From: Planctomycetaceae bacterium
GTDB lineage: Bacteria; Planctomycetota; Planctomycetia; Planctomycetales; Planctomycetaceae
Reading direction: 5' to 3'
DNA length: 64,000 nt
Assembly: GCA_020426325.1 (NCBI GenBank)
Contig: JAGQQG010000026.1
Span: 1-64,000 of the forward strand
Every line of letters starts with the position of its first letter. Position 1 is the stretch's first letter. Below the pieces are notes generated by a model. The model saw only the letters and a program-made list of their open reading frames with translations. It ran no database searches and was not told where the DNA came from. A program made the position numbers and the translations under genes. Positions 43,651-54,018 of the stretch are shown one piece after another.

Positions 43651-46600
43651 CTATTCATCCTGATTGACTTCACGAGTAATCTCCGAGAAATACTGCTCGA
43701 TCGCACGGCGATATTCTTCAGGGGGGAGTTGTCCCTCGCCCTGAAGCAGGCGGTGTTCGAGTTCGGATGCGAGGACGTTCCATTCATCGAGCTGGCGCTT
43801 GGAGATGTTCGACAGTTTGGACGTCTCCGCTTCGGCCCGGTTGGAAGCACGCTTGCTCGTTCGATTCATCATCTGGAGACGTGCCATGAGTTGAGCAGCG
43901 ATCATTCCGCCCCGTCCGCCACCTCCCCCTCCGCCACCACCTCGGAGGAAATCGCTCATCGTTTGCAGATTCGACGGCCGTGGCGGAATGCCGAGTGCGT
44001 CAGCCAGATCGCGTTCGTTCTCCAGAAGGGCCAGCAACTCGTCAAGCGTCGGGTCGTCCGGCAGCATCGGGTCTCCGACTGGAAGCTTATCCGCTTCCGC
44101 GAGCACCTTGATCATCAATTCATCAAACAGCCGCTCCGCCTCGACCATGCCTTCAGCCGCATCATGAGTCCGTGCGGAGGCTGCGGTCAGCGTGTTACGC
44201 CTCAAGGCGAACACGGCCCCCATCTGACTGGCAGACACGCGTTCATCGAGCGTCGCGAGCAACGTGCGGGAAAGTGCTGCGATGTCCTCCGGCAGAGTCT
44301 GATCCTCACGTTGCAGCACACCGACCAACTGCTGTTCCAGATCAGCGAGACTGGCAGTCAGGTCGTTGGTCTCACGAGCAAGTTGATGCTGTTCCACAGA
44401 GACAGCCGTGTGATAGTCACCCGCATCGAGCAACTCCACTTGATGAACCCATCCGGATAATTTTGCAATGAGTCGTCGGTTTTCCGCGAGTCGTCGAACA
44501 ACGAACGGGCCCAGGTCCGGATGAACGTTCGACGCGGAGAGGTTGATGAGCTGTGCATCCATCTCCAGCAGTTGCTGGTACAGATTGCGTCCCTCATCGG
44601 TGACGGTTGACAGGGACAACCCTTCCGGCTGCTCAGTCTCCGCATCCTCTTCGGTGGACTCGTTCTTCTCTGTTGGGGCTCGCCAGCTGGCTGCTTTGTT
44701 TTCCAGTTCGCGACCCGTCGCTGCAATCAGGGCGAGTTGCTGACGGGCCGCTTTCAGATCACTGTCATTGACGCCCAGTTCGAGTGGTGACCACGTGTCG
44801 AACTTCTCCTGCAACTCGGCTGCTGTCCGGGCCAGGTCGATCGATTCCTGAAGTTTGCTACGGGTGACGCCCACGAGTGCTTTGGTACGAAGGTCGTCGT
44901 CGAGCTTCTGCCAGTTAGTGATCTGCGCATCCAGTTCCTGTTGTCGCACGGTGAGCAGTGTCAGCTGGTCACGAAGCGATTCGGTCTGGCTGTTGATGCT
45001 GTCCACAAAACGCCGCAACAGCCGTGGGTCCTCCGACAGGATGCGTGCGAATTCCGCGATCAGCTTCTGCCGCATCTTGAGAACTTCTTCCAGCCGTTTG
45101 AGGTACTCCTCATCGACTTCGACCTGTGCCATCTTTCGCTGATAGTTATTAATCGGGTCCTTGTCCTGAGTCAGCAGGGCAAACGAGTCCTCGACGAACA
45201 CCTGATACATGTTCTTCACTTCTTCTACAGCGTCCGCCAATGCATGCTCGCGGCGGATGCGTTCAAACTGTGTGGCCAGTTGTGCCAGCCGCTCTCGTGC
45301 CCGACCGACCTGTTGCCACGCTTCCGAAACGGGAGGCTGACGTGATGCGTTGTTCTGAGCCTGAAGTCCCTGAAAGGTCGATTCTCTCGCAGGCTCCAGG
45401 TGCGTTGCAGCAATCTCGCCGAGCTGCAGACCGATGAAGGCATACTGTGTTTCTGCCGACTTCTTCCGCAGGTCTGCGACGATCTCAAGGGCCTTGTCGA
45501 GCTGTTCGTTGCCTGCATGCAAGAGACGGTCGTGCTGCCCGGCCCATTCCACATTCGCAGCCAAGACGTCGAGCCCTTCTCGCAGTCGGTTCTGAGCGAT
45601 CTCCAGAGCCTGATCGAGTTCGGCCAGTCGTGGTGCAATGGACATCTCCAGCTTGCGTCGCTGCTGACCTGCGAAACTGCCCGACCACTTGTCGATCTTG
45701 AGCTTCATCATGCCGCTCGAAGCAGATTGTGCGACGTCCAGAGACAGTCGCGTCATGTTGTCCGGCGGACGCGGTGCCCCGGTCTGTTCAGAATTATTCT
45801 CAGAGTTCGATGAGGACGCTGGCGGAGTCGATTGCGGACTGTTGGGGGACGATGTGCTTTGATCCTTGCCGGAGGACGAATCGCCGGAAGAAGGATTGTC
45901 CTGCGGCATCGGCGGCGAGGAGGGTGTCGCATCACCGGGCGCAGGCGGAGTTGCAGGTGAGGCTGTTGCGAGTGCTGAGCCGTCCGGTGTCGAAGGCTTT
46001 GTTTCGGACGGAGTTGGCGAGGCTGGTCGACCATTCGTCGTCTCCGGCGGCGCTGTCGAAGCGGACGGAGTGGTGTTCTGGTTGGGAGCAGTCTTAGCAG
46101 GCAATGACGAATCGCGAGGTCTCTCATCACCTCTGGGAGGAGCACTGGCCGGTGGAATGTCAGACGGAGGAGTCGAATTTGGAGTCTGTGACTGCGGTGC
46201 GGCTTGAGCAGGCTGGGTCGGACTCGTCGATGCTGTCGGATCGTTCTCAGTTGGTTCGACAGCTTCCGGTGATTTATTCAACGCCAACAGCGTGTCCTCC
46301 AGGGACATCTCCTGCGGTCGCGGCATCTCGGGAACGGGCGTTGTGGAGGGACCAGTCGTCGCCGTTGACTGACGTGTGTCGTACACCCGGACCGCATATT
46401 GCAGTTCCTGTCCGTCTTGAAGGTTGAGCTTCTCCAAGTCCAGTGGGACCGAACCAGCGATCGTGGAATCGTATTGATGTTCGCCGAGGGGGATGTCAAT
46501 CACCTGTGCTTCTTCGACAGGGCCGCCCGGAGTCTTGCTGCTGTAGATCACCAGTTCAGCCTTCGCGATCCCGAAGTCATCACTGGCCGAGAACTCGATC

Positions 46601-47856
46601 TCAATCTCATCATCCGGGCGGGCAGCCATCTCTTCGTTTGGGCTGATAATCTTGACGGCAGGTGGCTCATCCGGATGGACACTGATTTTGCAGACCGGCG
46701 GATGTTTGTTCTCCAAACCGTGCGGTTCGGTCAAGACCGCAGCAAGGCGGAGATTCGCATCAAGCTTGGATTGGAACTGGAACCAGCGTCCATCTGGGGA
46801 AGTGAGTTCACGGGCATCGTCCTCACTCAGACGGAACTCGACCTTTTCAACCTCTCCGCGAGGAAGCACCGAGACCTCAAGCAGCGTTCCTTCGACGACC
46901 GAGACTTTCTCCGGGAACTCATTCAGGTCGATCGGCTCCGCCTTCGTGTAGGACGGCGGAACGGCCCGGAAGCGCACGGCTGCAATCTCCGGTCGCGTGA
47001 CGACCGTAACCGACTGCCAGTCAGTCTGCCCATCACCGGCCCGCATGCGGTAGGTCAGACCTGCATCGGCTGCTTTGATGCGATGGACGAATTGCTTCTC
47101 CTCGCCTCCCGTCGGTTCCAGAGTGAGGCTTTCGGCCTCTCCCGACTCCGACTGGAGGAACAACGTGCCTGTCTCGACCGGTCGTCCCTTGATGGCCGCC
47201 TGGAGCGTCAACGGTTCGCCTCGGCCGACGACAAGGTCGGCTTCCGGAACCTCCAGTTGCGTGACCGAGATGTTTGCGGTTGGGGCCCAGAAGCGTTTGA
47301 CGAGCACGGACGTCTGTTGCCAGTCCATGAGACAGGCGACCAGTAACAGGAGGATCATCGCGCATAAGGCGAGCACGGAAGACATCAGCCCGCGGAGGGA
47401 GACGACTTCGTCAGGAGTGACTTCAGGTTCCAGCTTCATCGCCTCTATCGACAGACGATTGAGCATGCCGGTGTGAATCCGTCGCTGCTGGTCGAGGGGA
47501 GCAGCGGCCAGTTCCGCGATGGTCGACCAACGTTCCTCGATCTTGGGAACACTGTGATCAACATCAGCGGCAACGTCTTCCAGCCTGCGTCTGCGCCCCA
47601 GTCCGATGACAATTGCTGTAATCAGCGTGACCCCAGCCGTCGCCAATGCAGACAGAGTCAACACGCTTCGCCAGAAGGGGTCGAACAACGTGAACGTCCA
47701 GTCAACCAGCATCGCCAGAGACATCGCGAGAAACAAAGCCAGCAACCCGATGACGACCGCCAGAGCGAGTCGCGCTTTATCACGGGCACTGCGTACCTCC
47801 CGCAGCTTGTCCTCAATGGAAAACGGAATTCTGATCGGGTTGTTGGAGGTAATCAT
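43651..47856 (-). CDS. Giant DUF4175-like membrane protein with coiled coil
   Basis: 1,401 residues. Three N-terminal helices at about 30-52, 62-88 and 155-178; a large periplasmic region with beta domains (about 195-510); a Ser/Pro/Thr-rich disordered linker 515-690; and then a long helical coiled-coil region to about 1290. Near the C-terminus a run of nine glycines follows FLRGG. ATG 47856 follows GAGGATCTTCAAC. The family is a large membrane partner of MoxR/BatA clusters. Function is unknown. Confidence 0.85.
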   Translation of the reverse strand: MITSNNPIRIPFSIEDKLREVRSARDKARLALAVVIGLLALFLAMSLAMLVDWTFTLFDPFWRSVLTLSALATAGVTLITAIVIGLGRRRRLEDVAADVDHSVPKIEERWSTIAELAAAPLDQQRRIHTGMLNRLSIEAMKLEPEVTPDEVVSLRGLMSSVLALCAMILLLLVACLMDWQQTSVLVKRFWAPTANISVTQLEVPEADLVVGRGEPLTLQAAIKGRPVETGTLFLQSESGEAESLTLEPTGGEEKQFVHRIKAADAGLTYRMRAGDGQTDWQSVTVVTRPEIAAVRFRAVPPSYTKAEPIDLNEFPEKVSVVEGTLLEVSVLPRGEVEKVEFRLSEDDARELTSPDGRWFQFQSKLDANLRLAAVLTEPHGLENKHPPVCKISVHPDEPPAVKIISPNEEMAARPDDEIEIEFSASDDFGIAKAELVIYSSKTPGGPVEEAQVIDIPLGEHQYDSTIAGSVPLDLEKLNLQDGQELQYAVRVYDTRQSTATTGPSTTPVPEMPRPQEMSLEDTLLALNKSPEAVEPTENDPTASTSPTQPAQAAPQSQTPNSTPPSDIPPASAPPRGDERPRDSSLPAKTAPNQNTTPSASTAPPETTNGRPASPTPSETKPSTPDGSALATASPATPPAPGDATPSSPPMPQDNPSSGDSSSGKDQSTSSPNSPQSTPPASSSNSENNSEQTGAPRPPDNMTRLSLDVAQSASSGMMKLKIDKWSGSFAGQQRRKLEMSIAPRLAELDQALEIAQNRLREGLDVLAANVEWAGQHDRLLHAGNEQLDKALEIVADLRKKSAETQYAFIGLQLGEIAATHLEPARESTFQGLQAQNNASRQPPVSEAWQQVGRARERLAQLATQFERIRREHALADAVEEVKNMYQVFVEDSFALLTQDKDPINNYQRKMAQVEVDEEYLKRLEEVLKMRQKLIAEFARILSEDPRLLRRFVDSINSQTESLRDQLTLLTVRQQELDAQITNWQKLDDDLRTKALVGVTRSKLQESIDLARTAAELQEKFDTWSPLELGVNDSDLKAARQQLALIAATGRELENKAASWRAPTEKNESTEEDAETEQPEGLSLSTVTDEGRNLYQQLLEMDAQLINLSASNVHPDLGPFVVRRLAENRRLIAKLSGWVHQVELLDAGDYHTAVSVEQHQLARETNDLTASLADLEQQLVGVLQREDQTLPEDIAALSRTLLATLDERVSASQMGAVFALRRNTLTAASARTHDAAEGMVEAERLFDELMIKVLAEADKLPVGDPMLPDDPTLDELLALLENERDLADALGIPPRPSNLQTMSDFLRGGGGGGGGGRGGMIAAQLMARLQMMNRTSKRASNRAEAETSKLSNISKRQLDEWNVLASELEHRLLQGEGQLPPEEYRRAIEQYFSEITREVNQDE

Positions 47857-47916
47857 GTTGAAGATCCTCGAGGATCAGGCGTCTGTGAAGTTGTCTTAGG
47901 GAAACATTCGCCGAGA

Positions 47917-50748
47917 TCAGACAAGTCCCAGACGTTTGCGAACGATCCATTCCGTACAGAGACAGGAAAACGCGATCGCCAGAAAACTCCAGCGATTCCA
48001 TAATGGCTGACGTTCCTCCCGCTCGCTCACTTCCGGTGCGAGGGTCGAAAGCATCAGCAATTCATCAATGGCAGTAGGAGGGACGACCTGTCCCCCGGTG
48101 ACCTCGGCGATCTGTTTCAGGAGTGTGAGATTGCAACGGGTGTTGAGTTGTTCGACGCTGCCCGTCTGTGTCACGTTGATCCTTGCCTCTGCGAGGTTTT
48201 TGTCCTCAGCCTCTGCGAGCAACCTGTCGACATCATTGCCCGTCGCCGTCACCCGGAAGGCACCGGGTGGCAGACTCGGAAATGCCCCGAGGTAACGTCC
48301 GGGCACATTCTCGTCGGCTACAAGTTCGACACGGGAAGCGGAACCATCCTGCGGAGTGGCTTCAGCGAAGAGAGACGCACCCCGAACAGGCGTACCATCC
48401 GTTTCGGCCAGCCGTACTGTGACCGCGATCGGCTGTCCCTCGTCGTAGCGCACACGATCGGTTCCGATGCGCACCGTTTGCGTACCGCCAGCCCGTTCAG
48501 CCGCGGTGAGCCACCGCATCAGTTGCCCCCAGAACCGGTGGTGATAGCGATCGCCCCGTCGAAACCGCAGCCGATAAGTCACAGGTTCTGACAGGTACAC
48601 AACACGCCCGGCCCCCACTTGCTGCCAGCAGAGCAGCGCATGATCGGGCGAACGATCATCGGTTCTCTCAATCTTGACCGCCCCTCCCGGCGATTCGACC
48701 GCAAGCAACGTTTCCGCGGTCGGTTTCGGGTGTGAGTATTCGGTCAGGGCATACAACGGCTGTTGTTTGTACTGTTCTCTCCAGATCTCCTGGCTCGCTG
48801 GCCAATCGCTCGCGACCGACAACACGGGATGGGAGTTGGCCGAAGGTGTGGTCACGACTCTTAAACCTTCGTCCGAGTTGAGAGCACGCCCCCGTTCCAC
48901 TGGCAATAGCTCCATGACGGCCTGATGCTCATATTCCCGAGGCATGTTTTCCTCTCCGGCGATGACAATCAGATGTCCGCCTCGTGTTCGCACGAATTCA
49001 TCGAGTCCCTCCTGAGATACCTGATCGAAGTGGTTCGGGCTGATATCACCGAGGATCACGACGTCGTAGTTCGCCCAGTCTTCAACATCGCGCGGCACCG
49101 CACCGGTTTCCGCGATCTTGCCCGTCGCCCGGACTTCCGGTTGAAAGAGGAGCTTCTCATACTCGACCGACTCGTCTCGACGGAAGAGTTGATCGAGATA
49201 CCGATACTCCCAGCGTGCAATTCGGTCGACCAGCAGCACCCGTAGCGTATCCGTCACCACGTTGACCGTGAGGAATGCAACATTGTTGGTCGTGCTCGTC
49301 TCGTCCTCCAGCGGCTCCAGAGAGAGTTCGAACTCCTGACGTCCCAACTCTTCTGCCTCTACCTGAAACGTAACGCGTGAGTCCGTGCGATCACTGTGAA
49401 AGGTCAACTCCCGCTCATCGATCTTCTTTCCATTTTGACGCAGGACCAGTGTTGAAGATTCATCAGCACATTCGAAAGCCGTCACGATCACATCGATGAG
49501 AATCGTATCCTTTTCGACAACGGCAGCCGGGGCATCGACCCGGTACAGCAGTGCGTCGCGGAGTACTTGCGTATTCCCGATCGGAACCACATGCACGGGG
49601 ATGTCAGCCAATGACTGAGCGATCTCCTGCGGCGAGAGGGCATCGGGGTCATTGTGTGCCCCGTCTGTGATGAGGATCGCCGAACGAATTGCCTCTGACG
49701 ACGCCGCACGCCCCAACTGGTCCAATGCGGCTGACAGGTTTGTCGAGGATGGATGACCTTCACCCAAAGTTCCATGAGTGTTCGCTGAGAGACCAGACAG
49801 AGCCTCACTCCATCCCGCTTGAGGAGAGACAGCCGCAACTTGCTGATCAAAGCGGTACGCTTTGACGTTCAACAGACTGTCGGAAGGTTCCGTCACCTCT
49901 CGCTGAGCGACATCCAGGGTGTTGGCTACAAACTCCCGACGCGTCAAGCCTCCGCTGTTCTCTGTCACCTGTAAAACCGCCTGCTCGTCAGTAGCGAATT
50001 CGAGGCTTCGTGTCAGCTCACCGAGGCGACGCTCAATCGAGTTCAGATCGTCCTCGATGGAAAGCATCGACTCAGCCAGATCAGTGGCGGTCGACAAACT
50101 CGAATCGTCCATCGAATCGTCGATATCCCGGAGAGCCGAACCAACGTTCCCTTCAAGAAGTGTCACGATGCGCCCGGCTTTTTCGATATTCTCCGCTGCA
50201 TCGCCTGTCATCCTGGCGATGGAAGCCTCCAGATGGTCGACGGCCCGATCGACGGCCTCTGTCATGGCCTCGCATTCCTGACGAATGTCTTTTGGAGCCC
50301 GATGATTCTGGATGGCCAGACTTGCTGATCCCGTCCGACGGATCGCCGCCTGCACGGCTACGACTGCACGATCGCAGGCGACCAAAGGATCGTCTGCTTC
50401 CGAACTACCGGAGGCAGAGCGCATCCATCTTTGCTGACGAGTGTCGGGAGGATCGTTGACATCCATGCTTTGACTGGTATCAACCAGCACGGCAACAGAT
50501 TGAGGCTTGACGGTCCGCTCACGCGTGAGCCATGAGGGCTCCAGCAGCATCCAAAGTACAAGTCCGATCGCAACCAGACGCAGTCCCCAGAAGACTGAGG
50601 CCCACCCGGTCCCGGTCGCTCTTCGCTGTGACCAAAGCAGACCCGCAAACACCAGTGCCAACAGCACCCCCAGGCCGAGGGCAGTCATGATGCCGATCGG
50701 TCCGTCGATGCTCAGCGACTCGACGATTTGGGTGGTTTCGTCACTCAT
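47917..50748 (-). CDS. BatA-like von Willebrand factor membrane protein with glutamine-amidotransferase-like domain
   Basis: 943 residues. Two N-terminal helices (about 18-40, 52-70) precede a von Willebrand type A domain with MIDAS DTSQS (VAVLVDTSQSMDVND), interrupted by a helical insert about 130-280. The central part includes a class I amidotransferase-like fold (YDVVILGDISPNHFDQ, GGHLIVIAGEENMP) lacking the full catalytic triad, then beta domains and a final helix. It is next in the operon after the BatA protein. Likely part of a MoxR-dependent assembly or quality-control complex at the membrane. Confidence 0.87.
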   Translation of the reverse strand: MSDETTQIVESLSIDGPIGIMTALGLGVLLALVFAGLLWSQRRATGTGWASVFWGLRLVAIGLVLWMLLEPSWLTRERTVKPQSVAVLVDTSQSMDVNDPPDTRQQRWMRSASGSSEADDPLVACDRAVVAVQAAIRRTGSASLAIQNHRAPKDIRQECEAMTEAVDRAVDHLEASIARMTGDAAENIEKAGRIVTLLEGNVGSALRDIDDSMDDSSLSTATDLAESMLSIEDDLNSIERRLGELTRSLEFATDEQAVLQVTENSGGLTRREFVANTLDVAQREVTEPSDSLLNVKAYRFDQQVAAVSPQAGWSEALSGLSANTHGTLGEGHPSSTNLSAALDQLGRAASSEAIRSAILITDGAHNDPDALSPQEIAQSLADIPVHVVPIGNTQVLRDALLYRVDAPAAVVEKDTILIDVIVTAFECADESSTLVLRQNGKKIDERELTFHSDRTDSRVTFQVEAEELGRQEFELSLEPLEDETSTTNNVAFLTVNVVTDTLRVLLVDRIARWEYRYLDQLFRRDESVEYEKLLFQPEVRATGKIAETGAVPRDVEDWANYDVVILGDISPNHFDQVSQEGLDEFVRTRGGHLIVIAGEENMPREYEHQAVMELLPVERGRALNSDEGLRVVTTPSANSHPVLSVASDWPASQEIWREQYKQQPLYALTEYSHPKPTAETLLAVESPGGAVKIERTDDRSPDHALLCWQQVGAGRVVYLSEPVTYRLRFRRGDRYHHRFWGQLMRWLTAAERAGGTQTVRIGTDRVRYDEGQPIAVTVRLAETDGTPVRGASLFAEATPQDGSASRVELVADENVPGRYLGAFPSLPPGAFRVTATGNDVDRLLAEAEDKNLAEARINVTQTGSVEQLNTRCNLTLLKQIAEVTGGQVVPPTAIDELLMLSTLAPEVSEREERQPLWNRWSFLAIAFSCLCTEWIVRKRLGLV

Positions 50749-50781
50749 ATTTTTGGTCTAAGTAAGCGATGTCCCGTACGA

Positions 50782-53028
50782 TCATTGGCCCGCCTCCGGG
50801 GTCGTTGTGATGAATGAGGGCAAAGTCGTACTCCCCGCCCGAGAGCGAGCAGCTCGCGTCGCCAGCAGCAGTTCGACAACGACGATGATCAATAACCCAA
50901 TCAGCAACGGGGTCCAGAACGGCCGTTGATTCACTTTTGTTGTCACCTTGGGGATCTCCAGACTACCTTGCGTGACAAACTCAAGTCCGGCGTTGTCGGC
51001 CAATGCGGTCAGTTCCGTCTCCTTCAATGGAGTCAGGTCTGACTCCTGTGCATCGCGGGCGACTTGAAACGGGATGGAGTGCTGAGCGTCATCCGTATCG
51101 GTAAACTGGACCTCATATCGTCCCGGTGAGTGTGTGTTTGAGTACCGGAAACAGGCCACATCCTCGGACTCGCGCACAGCGAGTTCACGCTCTGTTCCGT
51201 CAGGAGTTATGAGCGAGACCTCGGAGAGACCGCCAGCCGACACTTGTGGCAGTTCGATTCTCGCACCGGTCGCGATGTTGAACTGAGTGGCCGCTGGTAG
51301 CGTCAAGTAGGCCATCCAGTCATTGACCATCACGACATGTGCCTTCGTGAGCGGCAGATTACTCCAGGCGACATCGAATGGCAGCGCCTGAATGATCACG
51401 CGACCGCGACCGACGTACTGCTCGATGACCAGCGGGTCACCCTCTCCCGTTTCCAGCAGGATTGACAGATCATCCGGAGCCGCGGAGCGGTCGAACGTAT
51501 GTCGGGACTGAATGCGGACGCCATCAATGTCCAGACGCTTCGTATCTGACAACTGGGCTGTTGCCGGATGATCTCCCGAAGGGGGATGGATCGCTTCTTC
51601 CTCGTTCGACACTTCCCGGTCGAAAGCCTTGGTGTCACCGAGTGGCAGAGGACTGAGCCCTCCGCCGTCCTGGTACCATACCGAATTGAAGGCTTCGCGG
51701 TCCGTGCGACGACCCAGCACAACCCACAGGCCGCCCCCGCGTTCGACAAAGCGATGCAGCTTCTCCATCGTTTCAGTGACGAGCGGTGTCAAACTGGTGA
51801 GCACCACTGCCTGAATATCGGCCAGCGAGGCGTCTTCAAGTTCGTCGGTCGAGATCACCCGCGGGCTGAAGACGGCGTGCCACCCATCGTGAGGCGACTC
51901 ATGGTCATATCCCAGTGCCGTTGTGAAGAACGTTGCTTCCGAGACCCGTTGACGATACTCGGGTGGTGCCTCGACGATGAGCACGGGGACTCGATCGACC
52001 ACCTCGACAATCACACTGTCTTCGTTATCGAGATCGAGCTGATCATCACCGTCCAGTTGACAATCGAGTGCGAAAATACCCGCATTCCCCGCTTGCCACT
52101 TCCAAGAAACCGAAATAGTTCCTCCGGGAGTAATCTCAGAAATGGGTGACGTTCCTGTAACCTCACCATTCACCAACTGTGAGAGCGTCATCGGTCGGCT
52201 GGTCTGTTCGCCGAAGTTCTGGACCTGTGCCTGGAGCGTGATTGTCTGTCCGGGACCAACTTGTGTGTGAGACGCCTCGATGCTGAAGACAGCCACGTTG
52301 GCGAGCGGGTCATCGGACACGACACAGGGAACAATCTGCACTGTGGTTTGGATGCTGTTCTGTTCGATCGCCTGCTTGAGCTGCTGCCAGTTCCGTAGCG
52401 AGTCGGCATGCCAGCCATGTGCCTGATTATCGGTCAGCACGACGATGTTTCGTGCTTGAACACCGTCCGTGGCGCCCGCGTCGATGGCTGCCTGGATCGA
52501 TGAAAACAGATCAGCCGCTCCTTGTGAGGGGGTCAGCTGTTCAATATCGTGCTGCAAGCGGGCCTTCGTTACGGGATCGCCTGCGATGGCCTGAGACGTC
52601 AGCCAATTCGGCCCACCGGACGCCAGCACGATCTGAATGAGATCGGATGATGCTAACTCATCGATGATTTCGCCCGTCTGCTTCTGCAACTCCTCAAAGG
52701 GAGTCTCGTCCCCGATCTTGCGAGCCATCGACATTGAGTTGTCGAGCACGAGGATGACTTCCCGTGTCGGTTGATTCCCGAACCATCGACCGCTTAACTG
52801 AGGACGAGCGAGAGCCAGCACTAGGGCAAGCACGGCTGCACAGCGGAGCAACATCAACAACAACTCTTCCAGTCGCTCCCACTGTCGGCCTTTCTTGGCC
52901 GCATCAACCAGGAACTGCATGGCTCCCCACTGCACGACATCCCGTTGCTGGCGACGGTAGAAGTGTAGAAGCACAGGCACCGCAGCCAACGGCAAAGCGA
53001 GCAGGAAGATACCATTCAGAAAACTCAT
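50782..53028 (-). CDS. BatA-domain von Willebrand factor A membrane protein
   Basis: 748 residues. Starts MSFLNGIFLLALPLAAVPVL followed by LHFYRRQQRDVVQWGAMQF: the aerotolerance regulator N-terminal (BatA) region with two helices. A von Willebrand A domain has MIDAS DNSMS (VILVLDNSMSMARK). Later beta domains follow, and a C-terminal helix about 715-735. Its ATG overlaps the upstream DUF58 stop as ATGA. Typical of MoxR-DUF58-BatA operons involved in envelope stress. Confidence 0.92.
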   Translation of the reverse strand: MSFLNGIFLLALPLAAVPVLLHFYRRQQRDVVQWGAMQFLVDAAKKGRQWERLEELLLMLLRCAAVLALVLALARPQLSGRWFGNQPTREVILVLDNSMSMARKIGDETPFEELQKQTGEIIDELASSDLIQIVLASGGPNWLTSQAIAGDPVTKARLQHDIEQLTPSQGAADLFSSIQAAIDAGATDGVQARNIVVLTDNQAHGWHADSLRNWQQLKQAIEQNSIQTTVQIVPCVVSDDPLANVAVFSIEASHTQVGPGQTITLQAQVQNFGEQTSRPMTLSQLVNGEVTGTSPISEITPGGTISVSWKWQAGNAGIFALDCQLDGDDQLDLDNEDSVIVEVVDRVPVLIVEAPPEYRQRVSEATFFTTALGYDHESPHDGWHAVFSPRVISTDELEDASLADIQAVVLTSLTPLVTETMEKLHRFVERGGGLWVVLGRRTDREAFNSVWYQDGGGLSPLPLGDTKAFDREVSNEEEAIHPPSGDHPATAQLSDTKRLDIDGVRIQSRHTFDRSAAPDDLSILLETGEGDPLVIEQYVGRGRVIIQALPFDVAWSNLPLTKAHVVMVNDWMAYLTLPAATQFNIATGARIELPQVSAGGLSEVSLITPDGTERELAVRESEDVACFRYSNTHSPGRYEVQFTDTDDAQHSIPFQVARDAQESDLTPLKETELTALADNAGLEFVTQGSLEIPKVTTKVNQRPFWTPLLIGLLIIVVVELLLATRAARSRAGSTTLPSFITTTPEAGQ

Positions 53029-53960
53029 GCACGGCCTCCCTGCAGGCGACGTCGAGCCGCTCGACGTCGGAGATAGTACGCCAGACTGTCACCCAGATGA
53101 CGCTCCGTCGACAGCGTCAGGAACTCGCAGTCGATCTCGACCATCTTCTCGTGAAGCCTCTGCATGAATGATTCGAACTGTTCGAGATAGTGACGCCGGA
53201 TGGCTCCCGGATGCACGCTGAGACGTACTGAGCGTGCCTCCAGATCTTCAAAAATCGACGGATTGCGAAAAGAAAACGAAATCTCCTCAGGGGCCAGCAC
53301 TTGAAAGACCAGCACGTCATGGCCTCTCAGCCTCACTTGTTGCAGCGCATGGGCGAATTGTTCCAGATCACCAAAGCAGTCGGAAAAGACGACGACCAGA
53401 CTGCGACGTTTGAGCACGCTGAGCAGATCCGTCACCGATTCGTGGAGCGCTGTCGCTCCGTCCGCCTCCAATGTTTGTAGCCGATTGATGATCGACATGA
53501 AGTGACTGGCCTGCGGCCGCGGAGGCACGACCTGCCGCTGCGATCCGGAGCTCGTCATCAGTCCGATTGAATCCCGCTGCTTCAGCAGCAGTCGTGCGAG
53601 ACAGGCCGCCGTCATGCGGGCATAGTCGAATTTGCTCATCGTCGACCCGCCGTATCGCATCGATCCGCTGGTGTCGAGTAGCAGCCACGCGTGCAGATTG
53701 GTCTCGTCCTCGAACTGTTTGATGAAGTACCGGTCGCTGCGGGCCAGCAGACGCCAGTCGATCAGCCTCAGGTCATCCCCCTGCGAGTACGGTCGATGTT
53801 CATCGAAATCACAGCAGCCCCCCTTGTGGGTCGAGCGGTGCATGCCGGACATGACCCCATCGACGACCGTCCGCGAGACCAGTTCCAGCCCGCCAATGCG
53901 AGCCAAAGTCTGCGGATCAAGCAGTTCCAGCTTCTTCGATTTCGATCGTGAGAGGGCCAT
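53025..53960 (-). CDS. DUF58 domain protein
   Basis: 311 residues. GCCDFDEHRPYSQGDDLRLI followed by DWRLLARSDRYFIKQFEDET is the DUF58 signature, and LLLDTSGSMRYG supplies a von Willebrand-like MIDAS. No membrane helix. The last four bases overlap the BatA gene start, so translation is coupled. The canonical partner of MoxR ATPases; molecular role not settled. Confidence 0.94.
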   Translation of the reverse strand: MALSRSKSKKLELLDPQTLARIGGLELVSRTVVDGVMSGMHRSTHKGGCCDFDEHRPYSQGDDLRLIDWRLLARSDRYFIKQFEDETNLHAWLLLDTSGSMRYGGSTMSKFDYARMTAACLARLLLKQRDSIGLMTSSGSQRQVVPPRPQASHFMSIINRLQTLEADGATALHESVTDLLSVLKRRSLVVVFSDCFGDLEQFAHALQQVRLRGHDVLVFQVLAPEEISFSFRNPSIFEDLEARSVRLSVHPGAIRRHYLEQFESFMQRLHEKMVEIDCEFLTLSTERHLGDSLAYYLRRRAARRRLQGGRA

Positions 53961-54018
53961 GTGGGTACGTTACCGTTCAGAGACGTCAGTCAGTGCAAAT
54001 CATCCAATTCAAGATGAT

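Noticed and set aside
43729-44460. Long plus-strand frames inside the giant DUF4175-like gene
   Set aside because: Mirror frames of a GC-biased gene; antisense to well-formed helical coding.
48276-48296. Palindrome-like GG-AAATG-CCCC inside the von Willebrand gene
   Set aside because: Within coding sequence and only partly symmetrical; kept as an example of expected background for the motif.
50010-50459. Plus-strand frame antisense to the von Willebrand protein
   Set aside because: Low-complexity Arg/Pro/Ser sequence typical of antisense shadows.
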